Shown: positions 37,501-49,900 of the stretch, one piece after another
Position numbering within the stretch: position 1 is the first letter of the stretch
How the letters are laid out: the number at the start of each line of letters is the position of its first letter
Source: Alnus glutinosa
Lineage: Eukaryota; Streptophyta; Magnoliopsida; Fagales; Betulaceae
Direction of reading: 5' to 3'
Length of the DNA: 64,000 nucleotides
Assembly: GCF_958979055.1 (NCBI RefSeq)
Contig: NC_084897.1
Span: 131,501-195,500, forward strand
The notes under the pieces: generated by a model
The model's database searches: none
The model's input: the letters and a program-made list of their open reading frames with translations, nothing else
What the model was told of the DNA's origin: nothing
Made by a program: the position numbers and the translations under genes

Positions 37501-40500
37501 TAAATTGTTAGTAATCTAAACGAAATGGAAAAGTTTGAGATTAATCAGTAAATGACACAATTCTTCAAGGGTTTAAGCTTCTAAAACAATTTAGTTGTTC
37601 AAGTATTAATGAAGATCGACCACATTGACCCGATCGACTACACAAAACCAGTAGTGTAAAGGACTTGTGCATGCAGGATCGGAGAGCCATAGATCGAAGG
37701 ACACCTGAAGGACTGAACCAATTAATCGTTCGCTTTGCATATTAGGTAGGCAGCTCATCGATCTATAGCCTATAGGTAGGATCCTAAACAATTTCCTTTC
37801 ACTTTCAGGATTGCTCTAATTAACGGCGCCCGGCCTGAGTGAGTGATGCGTGGGTCCCCTGATGAGTAGGTGCACTGCTGAGGTGATGAATAGGGCGTTG
37901 ATACGTAGCATATATACATATAAGTATCAACACCATGCAAAAGCATATATTAATATGTGAAGGGAATTCCAAGATGAAACCCAGGATTACGGACAAGATG
38001 AGGTGTACGTCACTTTTTCTCGTCCTTTGAAGATTCTCAAACCAACAGGCCCAACAAAAATCAACTAATCAAAAAGTAACTGCAATGGTTTCCAAAAAGT
38101 ATAGACTATATACACTAAAGATTATAAGAAATGCTAGAGTGTTTTTTGGTATTTTTTTAGTGTTTTTTTGGAATAGCATAGATATAATTAAAAAAATTAT
38201 ATCTATGTCTTTTTGGATGGCATAGTTATAATTTTTTAATTAAAAATATTATATTTATATCATTTTAAGAGAACACAATAAAATGCTCTAATATTCTTGA
38301 AAAAGTATTGAAGTGTGAGATCGAGACGACAGTTAATACTTCAGCTTTGTTTATTTGGGGATTCAAAGCTATCTGCTGCAACTTTTTAACAACACATCAT
38401 TTAAACAGTGATTGTCGGCAGGCCCCATTTTTAACCCACTACTGATCTTAATTAATTAATTACTATTTCCTCTATTATTTATATATATAATATGTATTCC
38501 TTTAGTGATAACTGCACTTTGTCTGTCATTATTGTAATAATGACTACGCAAAATTCACCAAGCACTGCCACTACATACTGCCTCTTAATCTACTGACATT
38601 CAAAATATTTTTATTATATTAACAAAGCCTCTTTAGTGGTTAAATTAATAAAGCTCCCAACTTTTCCATGGTTAAATTAATGTGTCCCCTGCAGCGTAGG
38701 CAAATCTATATATAAATAATCTCTTTAACTGCTTTCAAATGCAGCTTCAGTAAATTTAAATTCTGTTTAAGTAGTCACAGTCAGTAAAATATATATATAT
38801 ATATATATAGTACAGTTTTCATACAAATAACTAACACAAGTTCCACATTTTGCTGGGTCGATCTGCACTTTCTGCAGGTGGTAGACAGTTGATGGTGTAT
38901 ATAAAGTGCATGTGGAGGGGTGCTATGCATGGGTTCAAAATTTGTTTAATGAGGTGGGTATACGAGATGATCATTCTTGTAAGAATTTCTTGTCATAAAA
39001 GGAAAAAGAAAAATATATGTTGAAGTTATCCTAAGATCTGATTGCGCCTATGCTATGAAGAAAATAAGGTTAATTACATTTTGATCTTCTAGCTAGACTC
39101 TCACATTATTTTCACTTATACATCTAAACTACGAATTACTACAATTTGCTTTCCCAAACTATCATTTTGTTAAGGATAGGTCCCTGAGTCAAATGGAAAC
39201 ACTAGAATTAACGATATCCATCGATCACAATGATTTGAGTGGCACACGACTGTGAATCATTTTTTTTCATGACGAACAACTCACTTTTTACAATGGTTGT
39301 GATGGGAAGCAAAGATGACTATGAGCTTAGGCAAAAAGAAACACTAGTGTAATGGGAAGAGAGTGGCCACATGGCCACCCGCTATTGTGGATACAAAGAG
39401 TTGCCACGTGGCCATCCCTTTTGAAGGGTTTTTGCAAATTAGGGTTTTCTCAAAAAAAAAAACAAAAAAAAAAAAATTCTACCAATTCCATTGTTCTATA
39501 TATCTGAGAAAGTGAGTGAAAATGCTTCAGAAATCAGCAAGAAGTTTGACAAGTAATATAGGGTTGGATTAAGGAATCAGGTTGTTGATAAAGGATATTC
39601 CCCAAAAAACTATCAACAATATACAAATGGTGACAGAACCTGTGCCTTTTTTATTTTTATTTTTTCTTTCTTGAAGTCGACAAAACCTTCAAAAAAAAAA
39701 AAAATTGATTGAAGATTTAATTAATGTTTTCAATTGAATTTGGGCTTTTTTGTAATTTATTACCTTCAAAATGAGGGCATTTTAAGAAACCAAAATTATT
39801 TTACATTAAACCAATGTGCTGGGCAATTTTCCCCTTTTGATATGATCAAAGTGGAGGTATTTATGAAAAAGTAAATGGGCAAGTGTGGTGACTTATTTTC
39901 CATTCACATTTAACACTGAGAATTGATTGAGGACATACTCGTTACAAGTTGGTTGTTCGAGGAAGTGAGTTGCATTGAGTCATAATTTAAGAATTTAAGT
40001 TTAAATAAGATCGATGATAGTTTAAAGGAAAAAGGTATAATTAACTGAAGAAAATAAAAAATTTAGTCTAGAACTGTCTATGAATCTTTGTACGCAAAAC
40101 GGGCTCCACATAATGGGAGTTTAAATCCACGGTATCGTCCATAAAAAAAATAGTCACCCTAGGATAAAAAAAAGGGGAAGAAATAATGGATGGGCCAAAT
40201 TGAGACCACCACACCCTGCACCCAGCCTTAACTCAGTTTCTATTACAACATTAAAAATTGGGTGCTTATGGTTGATAGAGTTGGACCCCTAAAAGCACCA
40301 AAGGGGTAGAATGGAGTTCTGACTTTGGTAGGTAGTAACGGTAATATGATTGCCCGAGACTGCATGCCCGAAAAGAAGCCGCCAATTTTTACCATCCATC
40401 TCCAATACCAAGACTCAGGGGCAGACTTTTTCTTTCGCAGCTGGCTGCTGGCGTGGCTCTCCAACACGTGTGTTACTTTTGTGGGGGCACCACGGCCACG

Positions 40501-41619
40501 TCACCTCTTGTCCCCAATTTGCTGTCAACCTGCCGTTGGTGGAGGAAGAGTAGTTTGGTGGCTCCCGCTAGCTAGCTCCTCTGAGCAGTGGCTGTGAACA
40601 GTACTACTTGCTCGATCTGATTGTGCATCGCGGCGTCAGCAATTATCAGCATCTTCTATAGTCCAAGGAGAAATTCGAGACCCATAACCTGTTGAGTTGA
40701 GTGGTGATGGAGAATTACCGTGTGTTTTCGAGGGTCATCACCATTTCATTCGCCAGGGATAATTTGAAGTGCCACATTCATATATTTCTCAATATAAAAT
40801 TAAATTGTTATATTTTTTCTTTGTATTTGCTTTAAAATAAAATAAAATTATTGACAACAATTTTTTAGTCTGCTTTTTAAGAATATAAATTATTATAGTC
40901 TATAGATAAATGATTAATTACATGAGCAAATATTCAAAACTTAAGAATTTAAGGTAAATTCGATAAATCAATAATTTTTTTTTAGTTTTGATTATTTAAA
41001 TGAAACATCTATTTTTGAGTATATATCTTCATATTGAATAAAGGATTAACATTATGGGTCAGAGAGTTATATATATTTAACATTAATTAAATTTAGAGGA
41101 CATTGGACTGTGAGTAATTTGAAAAATAAGGACATCAAATATAAAAATTAGAGTTTAGTTGGAAGGCTGGAAGCTATGGGCCCAGGTTATCTTATTTAAA
41201 AAGAATAATGCTTTTAATTTATCTTATCTATCTAAAATGGTCGTGCATGTTTGTAAATTAGCATCTCAACGGTCAACCCCCGATTTTAATTAAGCTAGCT
41301 GTCAAAGGCCGTCATTGCTGTTGATGTTCTTTATATATGTTAACTGATCGACAAGGCTATAATTAAGGCTGGTCTTATCCACTGGAGAACCTTTTTCCCA
41401 TTTGAATAAAAAAGAAAATACAATAAAATTAAGGATGGTCTTCATTAATTAGTTTGGTTTTGTAGTGCATAACATGTTTCGTCCATCTTTAAACCATTAG
41501 CAGCAAGTATTCACCAATTTTTCACTAAATGCCAAAGGCAATTAAGTTCCACATATATACCCTTAACTGTATCTTAATTATTTATAACTCTAGCTAACTT
41601 GTTTTCCTTTTTACCGTAT
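33986..41619. other. 7.6-kb gene-free region
   Basis: No supported gene. Visible items: an adjoining T-run and A-run at 34461-34512 (self-complementary), (TA)n at about 34649-34666 and 35429-35454, a T run near 36380-36404 and (TA)n near 38790-38809. 40380-40600 is more GC-rich than its surroundings (see separate entry). Short open frames are not coding-like. Confidence 0.45.
40380..40600. promoter_or_regulatory. GC-richer island with ACGT-core motifs
   Basis: A 220-bp segment whose base composition stands out from the AT-rich flanks. It contains ACACGTGT (40464-40471, G-box-like) and GCCACGTCACC near 40494-40504 (ABRE/C-box-like). No long credible reading frame. It could be a promoter or exon of an unrecognised transcript, or a fragment of a lost gene. 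Confidence 0.25.
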
Positions 41620-42437
41620 GCTCTGTTTGTTTCAGCATAAACTAGTTTCTAAAAATAATTTTGACATTTTTTTGGTGTTTGATGGGGACAAAAATAATAG
41701 TAAACTGAAAAATTATTTTTGTTTGACCAAAAATGGTTAGTAAATTTCAAAAAATTATTTACGCTTTTTAATTAAAGCGTAAATCATTTTTCCTAGACGG
41801 CAGACGCATTCGACCATCTTTTAAACGATGCAGTTGACTTTCACATTCAAGCAGTCGACCACCATCAGAATTTGGCCGGTGCCGGAATCTGACAATGTCC
41901 GGTCACTGTAGTCGGTCGGATTCCGACGACCGGAATTCGGCCACCTTCGTCGAAATCCGATCAGCCCAGATTCTGGTGACTAGAATGGTCAGATTTTGGC
42001 CCTCTGACTGGAATTTGGCCAGCTGGCCAGGATCCGACCAGAACGGTCAGCTTCCAGCCTACTGGCCGGATTCCGGAACAAATGGCCAGATTCCTTCCAT
42101 TTTCGCCGGTATCCGACCAACCCAAATTTCGACGAACTGTCTGAATCCCGACTTTTATCCCAGATTCCAGCAATAGTAGCCAGAATCCTGTGAAAGTGGC
42201 AGGAATCCTGCCGGTTAGTGACGAAATCTTGTCACCAGTGATTTTTATATTATTTTACATTAATATTTATATGTTGTGAATAAAAATTAATTTTTATAAG
42301 TTAATACAATTGAATGAAAATATAAAAAATATTTGTGAAATTCCGTACGCGCCAAACACAGGAAAATGCTTTCAACGAAAAATATTTTTCTAAAAAATGA
42401 CTTTCCTAAAATCATTTTACGTCGAAACAAACGGAGC
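41620..42437 (+). mobile_element. CCGGATTCCGG-family inverted-repeat element, copy 2 (uninterrupted)
   Basis: The ends GCTCTGTTTGTTTCAGC and the complement of GCTCCGTTTGTTTCGAC form terminal inverted repeats of about 22 bp or more. The sub-terminal arms (GTTTCTAAAAATAATTTT and the TTTTCTAAAAAATGACTTTC end) also pair. The core at 41860-42240 alternates GGAATCCGAC-like and GTCGGATTCC-like motifs. 818 bp, no ORF of note, no clear target duplication. It serves as the uninterrupted reference for the copy at 27810-33985. Confidence 0.8.
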
Positions 42438-42952
42438 ATTACATTCAGAACATTTGGTATATGGAATAGGAATATGTATTACTGAAAATATAAGGAGTTC
42501 AAATAAAATGACCATTCATATTTTATTGTACATTTGGTAACAACACATAATATTGTATTGAAATTGAATCAAAATTCTTAAAATACCCAACAGAACATCA
42601 AGAATGGTTGCACCATCCCCAGTGAGTATCGAGGATGTTGCAGTCATCCCCCATGCTCATCAAGAGTGTCCTGAGGGTGGTCTTGACAGATTTATTATGT
42701 TCTTCAATAAATAACTATAGGGAAATAGTTATTTCTATGTGAATGATTATTTCCAAGTATAGTGTGTAACTAAACGAAAAAATGACTCTTATATATATAT
42801 ATTGAACAATTACACTTTTTATTCATAAAAATAATATCACTGATACAATTTGAAATTTTTTCAATCCAAACTCTATTTATGACACACAAAATAGCATTTT
42901 TGACTATGGTATGAATGGCAAAATTCATATTCCGCTTGATATGTTCGATTTT
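42438..42952. other. Repeat-like AT-rich flank of the LINE remnant
   Basis: Non-coding. TTTGGTATATGGAATAGG at about 42451 resembles, inverted, the sequence near 43775 (TATTCTGCATACTAAACG), so this flank and that one may be the ends of one larger element enclosing the LINE remnant. Confidence 0.3.
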
Positions 42953-43735
42953 TCATGACTTCATCTGGCTCAGTTTAGCCTTGATTCCATTCACAATATG
43001 TCCAAATTTGCTCCAATTATTGCCTATTGTTTTGACTGCATTTACAAACTGTAGATCGTCCCTTTTTCCAAAATTATATCAACAAAACTCATCTCATTAT
43101 ACAACTCCACATCATGAAAAGTTGCCAAAGCTTCAGCAACCATAGGGGCAACTGCAAAATTTTTGGTGGTACTTCTTACAACAACAACTATACCCTCAAA
43201 ATCACGAACAACAATCTCGATTCTAATACGCTCATTCTTGTTATTCACCATTGCATCCTAATTGACTTTATACAAACATGAGGGTGGTGGCTGCCATAAT
43301 AATGGAGGGTCTATACAAGTAGAACTACTAGCATCCAATCCAGGGGCATTCGCCCTTCGAAAGTCATCAAGAGACAAACTTGCTTCTCAAAACATTTGTT
43401 GAGGATGAATGAATTCATTTCCATACACTATCCCATTTCTACTGGAACCATATTTTTCGAGCCACAACCACCATGAGCTCTAGCTCCATCATATCACATC
43501 GCTCCATCATGCATTTACTTTTTGAATATTTTTTGGACCGTACCTGGCCTATACATCTAGGGTTGAAGGGCTGCTCCAGAGAATATGCTTCACAATTTCT
43601 GCTTCTTGTAGACAAATTGGGCACAAGTCTTCGGGGACCACGTACACCATGTTGAAGGAGATTCATTTTGATAGGGAGTAGATCATTGCAAGCTCTTCAC
43701 ATAAAATCCCTAAGGCAAGTAAAATGACTATTCTA
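42953..43735 (-). pseudogene. LINE (non-LTR retrotransposon) C-terminal remnant: zf-RVT and RNase H
   Basis: Read on the minus strand. Near 43735-43560 is the zf-RVT-type segment that follows plant LINE reverse transcriptases (RACNDLLPIK, MNLLQHGVRGPRRL, then CPICLQEAEIVKHILW in the next frame). Near 43480-43440 is a VVVARKIWF motif. From about 43330 there is a plant RVT_3/RNase H-like domain (PPPSCLYKVN, IVVRDFEG, VVRSTTKNFAVAPMVAEALA, then a LQFVNAVKTIGNNWSKFG stretch after a frame change). Breaks seen: at least one frameshift in the zinc-finger part, several stops in the linker, a TAG where Trp is usual just before the catalytic Asp, and a one-base insertion after the second acidic region. 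Not functional. Confidence 0.75.
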
Positions 43736-43897
43736 TATTATTAGTCCTTCGATTCTAATTTTTTAAGAATCTATTCTGCATACTAAACGTGTCCTTATAC
43801 TTTTAGAGGGCTTGCTAACTTACACATATACAAGATGTATTTGTTTGATACAACACACTTTTATTCACAGAGTTAGATTTAATTTACAAATTGATAC

Positions 43898-43902
<5 letters not shown>

Positions 43903-43960
<58 letters not shown>

Positions 43961-44173
43961 CATTATTTCTTGATTCACATGCATGCTTTAATTAAGAATA
44001 CACTGGCCCACCTGGTCTTATAATTGAGTGAGGCTCGTGGCGGCATAATCAGTTGAGGTACAATCTTAATTAGCCATTTTAAGGTGCTGCTACCCACAAC
44101 AGTAGAATTAATAGGCTTTCTGTGAATTATTTTGTATGCATATATAGACTGCCATTGATTGCTAGCTCTTTCA

Positions 44174-44233
<60 letters not shown>

Positions 44234-44304
44234 CCTAAAAAATTAATCACCCATAATTAATTAGCTGCGTACGTGTAAAGAAAAGGAAAAAAAAAAAGAA
44301 AAAA

Positions 44305-44367
<63 letters not shown>
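43903..44367. repeat. Three long (TA)n microsatellites
   Basis: TA runs at 43903-43957, 44176-44232 and 44308-44367 with short unique stretches between them. Confidence 0.96.
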
Positions 44368-44370
<3 letters not shown>

Positions 44371-46910
44371 AGCTGGAGAGGTGATGGGATATTAGTGAAG
44401 CAAATTCAGGAAGATAACGATTTTTTTTCTTAAGATTCTAATCAACGAGTAGTTTGAAATCTGAAGGGGCATCATCGAAATGTCCTTGAACAACAAGAAG
44501 TCATGCCCGCCTCACTTCATTATCTTTAATCCATCTCTTTCCAAAAAGAATGACAACCAATTGACAAGATAGATCACCCATCACTTTGGGATAATGGGAT
44601 TAGATATTGTGCTAAGCTCTCATTAAATTTTCTAATAATTTCGCCCATCCTCTGATTTGATCTTGATGTTTACGGCAGAAGATCAACACTCGTATGACCC
44701 ACATTTTTTTTTTTTAGGAGGCACACCACGTTCCTCTTGGAATGCTTAATAGGACTCACCACTCAGCACTCACCCGGGGGTCTATTCGAGATGACCCTTA
44801 ATGCATCCCACTTAATAAGGACCAACTAAATTAGAGGTAACATAAGCACATGCATATGTCATATTATGTTTTAATTTGTTAAGATCGATCCAGCAATGTT
44901 ATTTAATAGACTTACTTCTTGATCGATCTCGATCTACAACTGCGCGCCATATATACAACTAAAACATGACTGATTTTTACGGTCACATCTTTCACTATGT
45001 TGTACAGATTAAGTACGTCGATCTACTAAATAGAATTATTAATTACGTCCATACTCTTTTGATAAACCCATCTAGCTAGCTAAATGATAAGAGTGTCACA
45101 TTAGTAAATAAAGTGAAATAAAAGTGTGGTGAATAGCATTAATTTTTCAAAGAAGTACAAAAAAAAATAAAAAAATAAATAAATTATGGTCCTAATTAAC
45201 TTGGTAATTGAAAGAAAAAGAGGTACTGTGATTATAATTAAAGTGACAAGGATTAATATAATTAGCATCATAATTAGTGAAACAACTAGCATTTTACTTT
45301 CTGTCATGGTGACAGGCCTTCAAATCTTGTGAGTTAGTCACCAAAGTGTAAAAATGTCAAAAATACAATGAACATAGAGAAGGGATTTAGCTCGAAATTA
45401 TTATGACACTTTGACTTCAATAAGAAGGAACACGACATTACAAGAGGAGGATTATCAATGATCAAAAAGCCTTGTCGACTTAAAAAATGCTCATCTTGTC
45501 CCCCTTAAGTTTGAATAATTACATCCTCCCCCTTTTGATTTCTAGTGGGAAATGATTGTCAACTTTCATCACAGATTACATCATTAATTGACCTTCAACT
45601 TGAAAAAAGCTCTAATTACTCGACCCTTAAATGACCCTTAATTATTATATATTTTCCTTTCACAAATTCCTCAGATTCGGTTATTTTTCTCAACTTGTCT
45701 TATCAACAAATCATTCTACCTTGTAGTGTGTCAACATCCAACTGGACCTTTGCTTAACCAATTTCCATCAAAATTGTCGCATCAACCACCACTCCAGTCT
45801 CCTACAAAATTTGCTTATTTGCGATGACTGCAGCACTCGTCGTAATAATTATCTCGTTTTCGCCGCTAAAACCTACGTACTACCGATCAAAGAGAGAGAC
45901 ACTGGAAAACGAAAAGAATCCCCCCCCCCCCGCGAAACATGGAGCCACAGTTGGAATGCTCAAACGACGGAAAGAGCCGTTACAAGTTATTGCATCCGCA
46001 GTCGTTTGATTCTAGCACTCATTGTCTTGCTGTCGTCTATAGTGAGAGAGTTGAAAATCCGATTAATTGAAGTTAGTTATTTATAATATTTTCTGAATTT
46101 TGCGATAATTTCAGGGGCTGATCCATTTTTCTTGGCATCTCTTCCACCTCTTTGGTATTTGAAAATGATTAGTATAGTACGTCTCTCTTTTTTTTCTTTT
46201 TTTCTTTTATGCAAAATTACTAAATAATTTTTTTATATTCACAATTTTCTAACGTGTCTTAATTTTTCAATTCATATATTGCTAGCTAATCCATTTAATA
46301 TTTCGTGTGATTTTGTCAATTGTAAGTAGGATTTTATCAATTTTAATTTTAAAAAAACTTAATTCTTTTTGCAAAAGCAATTGTATGTAACATGCATTGT
46401 CAATAAAATTTTATAAGTGATAGATGCTGATGTTGAAGTCTTGATGGTAGATTTCAGAGAGGGAGATTGAGAGTGTTTGTTAGATTTAGATTTTTAGATT
46501 TGTGTTTATGTATGTGTTTTTTTTTTTTTTTTTTTTTTTTTAACCAATACTACTATTTGGGCCTTATTTTACCGTGGGCCTTTTGGCGACAACTGGGCCT
46601 AAATTAAAGCAGTTTGATCTCTCGTGTATTTGCTAGTGTACTCAAAGGAAACTAAGCAAGACGCTTTTGAGCGGCGCAGAGGATGGTCTCAGCATGTCCT
46701 CACCGACAGTGATGCCAGGCTTCGTATTTGGGTCAACTTGGGTTTATTCTTCAAAAACCAAAAAACTGGTTGAAGTCCAAGCAAGCCCAATTAGTCGAAA
46801 CTATGAAGCCCTATGGGCCTCTACTCTCTCAGACTCAAACCCCGGCGAGAAGCCCAATCACTTAAAATGGGAGTAGAAAGAGAGGAGGAGTTGGAAGAGA
46901 GCAGCGCAAA
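44368..46910. other. Intergenic and 5' flank of CHMP7
   Basis: No supported gene in about 2.5 kb. A C run lies at about 45920-45930 and a T run at 46519-46541. The 250 bases before 46911 are likely promoter and leader of CHMP7. No clear TATA box is visible there. Confidence 0.4.
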
Positions 46911-49900
46911 ATGGAGAGCGGGACGGTGGGGGAATTCATAAGAACGGAGGTGGGCGACTGGGACGACGAAGCGGTGGGCACGGCCCGGTTCAAGGCATTT
47001 AGCGGACAGAAATGTGATTGGGAATCGAGATACGAATTCTGGAAGGTTCTGATTCTCAAAATTGCTCGCCGTTTCGGCCTTCTCGTCATCAGCCCTCTCG
47101 ACGTGAAGAACAATTGGTTCAATCGCGGAGGCTTGACCCCTCTGTGCCTCGACCAGGTTTTGGTGAGATTACCCCTTCCCTCATTCCATATATATATATA
47201 TGGTAATTTTGTATGCTAAATGATATGCTCCTGTTGGTCGGTTCAGATGGAAATGTACAATGAAGGGGAAATCGTACGAGTGGGCGATCTTTTGGACCCA
47301 ACCAGTGGGTCACTGTCCCTTCTCTTGAGAAAGGTTGGACGAAACTTGATGCGTATTAGACCCACCTCCACACCATCCCTACAAGCTCTGTCACAAGATC
47401 ACCTCGTACTCACCACACTCTTGAAGGTATTTGCATGTATTTCTTTCTGTTTCCATCTATAAACAGTTGGGCAGATGTATCAAAATGTTAGCTTTTTCAA
47501 TTTTTCCAGGAAAAAGCCGTGCAAGTTGTGAAACACTTGTGTGAAAGTCACTGGACCTGTTCGTGCGTTGTAACTATGAGCAAGTTCCAGGACATTTGTG
47601 GAGGTCCGGAGGAAGCATCCGCGGTCTTGTCTCACCTGTCCGAAACCGGGAAAGCACGCTACCTCTCAGTCCATAAAAAGGAATTCCTTGAGGTACAGCA
47701 TCTCCATGCTGCTTCTGTTGAATTTAGTGAACAGAACATCATGGTGAAATCATTGAGTATAATTTCTTTCTTACATTTTTCGTAGTTGTCCAAGTGGGTT
47801 ATTGTAATGCCCCAGCACGTTAGAGTTAGGCACGTCAACAAATACTCTTGGAGGCGCAAAGCATCATAAGGTCACAAGAGCAAATACTAAAATGCTGAAT
47901 TAAATGCATGTTAAGAAAATAGAATCAAATTAAAACTTTAGTAAACGTGGAAACGTTAGGACAAATAACATAAAAAAGCTAGTCACTAATGTTATTTCAT
48001 GAGATGAACTCTAATGCTCTTCTAAGCCCCCATCCTGGCCTCCTAATGTATGCTGCTCATAACCTGAAAACAAAACATAAAAGTGATGACCCAAAAAAAG
48101 CTCGAGAAGAAAAAATATCCAACCGTAAATCAGTTGAGTTAAATTCATTTTCTTTAAAGCTGATTTTTTTTCATGAAAGCATAATGGAAACACTTTATTC
48201 TCATTAGAATGCTTAGATACTACTTATAGTAATCATTCTCATAATAAGGCCCAATGTACACTCTTACACCCCGTGTATTAGGGTTGCACGGTCCTTGTGA
48301 TCATGGCAACACCTATGGCCGCAGATGTGCCCTCCCACCGATTAACCAAGGTCCACTCTATGTGGCTACATAACATGATTACTACCTTCAAACAAGCTTC
48401 CTTTTGTAGTTGCACGTCCATCTAAGCAACGGTATTGAGCTCATACAATTTTAACATCATGGGGCCAAAATTACCTCCTTCACATATGTGTCCTCATCAT
48501 AATAATTTCTTACTCATTTTTTTACTTCTCATGAAACATCTTAGTGCTACGTATGAGAGGATTTTGCATCTTTATACTTTTCTATATTTAGAAATTTTCA
48601 TAAATGAAAACCTTTCCTCAAATAGAGCTTTCCCAATTTGAGAACTTCCAAACTTAGTAACTTCCTTAAATATAACATCCTTCATTTAGAAACTTCATGA
48701 CAGTGGAAGCTTTACCCATAAAAAAGATTGAGTGACTTTAGATAATTTTTCAAATTGAAAACTCTTTTATGAAAAACATTTCATGTAAAGCATTAGAGTA
48801 TTATCACATAGGCATTTATATAAAGCAATAAAGGCATTTAATTTAAAAGCATGCAATGAAAGTACTTGAGAAGGGATAAGGGATCTAACTTACCTCGATA
48901 GTTTTTAGAGCACTAGCAGCAGCTTCCTTAAATCCTATTCCCTTCTCTTCCTTTCTCTACATGTAAGGAAAACTCCTAAAACCCCAACCATTTAAATATT
49001 CTTCAAATTATATGCTAGGGGAAAAAGAGATGAAAGATAAATTGTATAAACATTGTTTCAAATAAATGCTAAAGGAATGAGAGAGGAAAGAGAAGTTTTT
49101 CATATATTAAAATAATGTTAATGAACCACTTTTGCTTCCCTAGGGAACAACAAGTGAATTTGAAAGGAAGAGAAGCTATTGTGGATTGCATTTAAATAGG
49201 GAAACAAAAAGTGGTTTAGTTTTTTAAATTAAGGAAAAGTTTAAGGGAAACTGTTGCTAGTACTCTTAGAGTGTTACTTAGACTGCCTCAACCTTGACGT
49301 AACTCAGCCTTGTTAGAACCTTTGTAAAGATGCATTTAATGATTATGCATGGAATATGTTAATGCAACCTAGGGTTCCTAAGTCTTTACTACTTATCATC
49401 CAGCCTTATGATATACTTTTAAAGGAATTAGAGGTTACAAGCGATAACTTATGAGGGGTAGTAACTATAGACCCCGCTGCACTTACCGTCCAGATTTGTT
49501 CCTCATGAGGTTTCGCCCCTTTTCCCTCACTAGAATCCAACGAGACCTAAACCAAATCCATTCTAGCATCTAAGGCTACAACATATCCAAAAATCATTAC
49601 ATTCCGAGTAATAAACCCCAAGTTCTAAAATAATGCGTGTTCACCAAAATCCACGTTCTAATATGATAGTATGACCTTTGTTGCTTCAAAAGTTCATAAT
49701 TAATTCACTTTGACTCCAATTGCATCAAACTAATTTTGTAACTTTTCGGACTCCTAGGACTAAATTTCCTTACTAAATTTGTAGAATCCCAATGATACTT
49801 GCCTACTCAAGTCTGTCGAAATATTAGGGGTGTGTTTGGTAAATGATTGTGTAACTTGTGTTGTGGTATTTTTATTTGAAGTAGTAAGGAGTGATTAATG

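Noticed and set aside
40325..40597. Two overlapping short open frames in the GC-richer island
   Set aside because: No domain, both frames equally open, and codon pattern does not favour either.
45811..46086. Overlapping 60-90 codon open frames upstream of CHMP7
   Set aside because: No recognisable domain, a C homopolymer inside, and no splice-consistent continuation.
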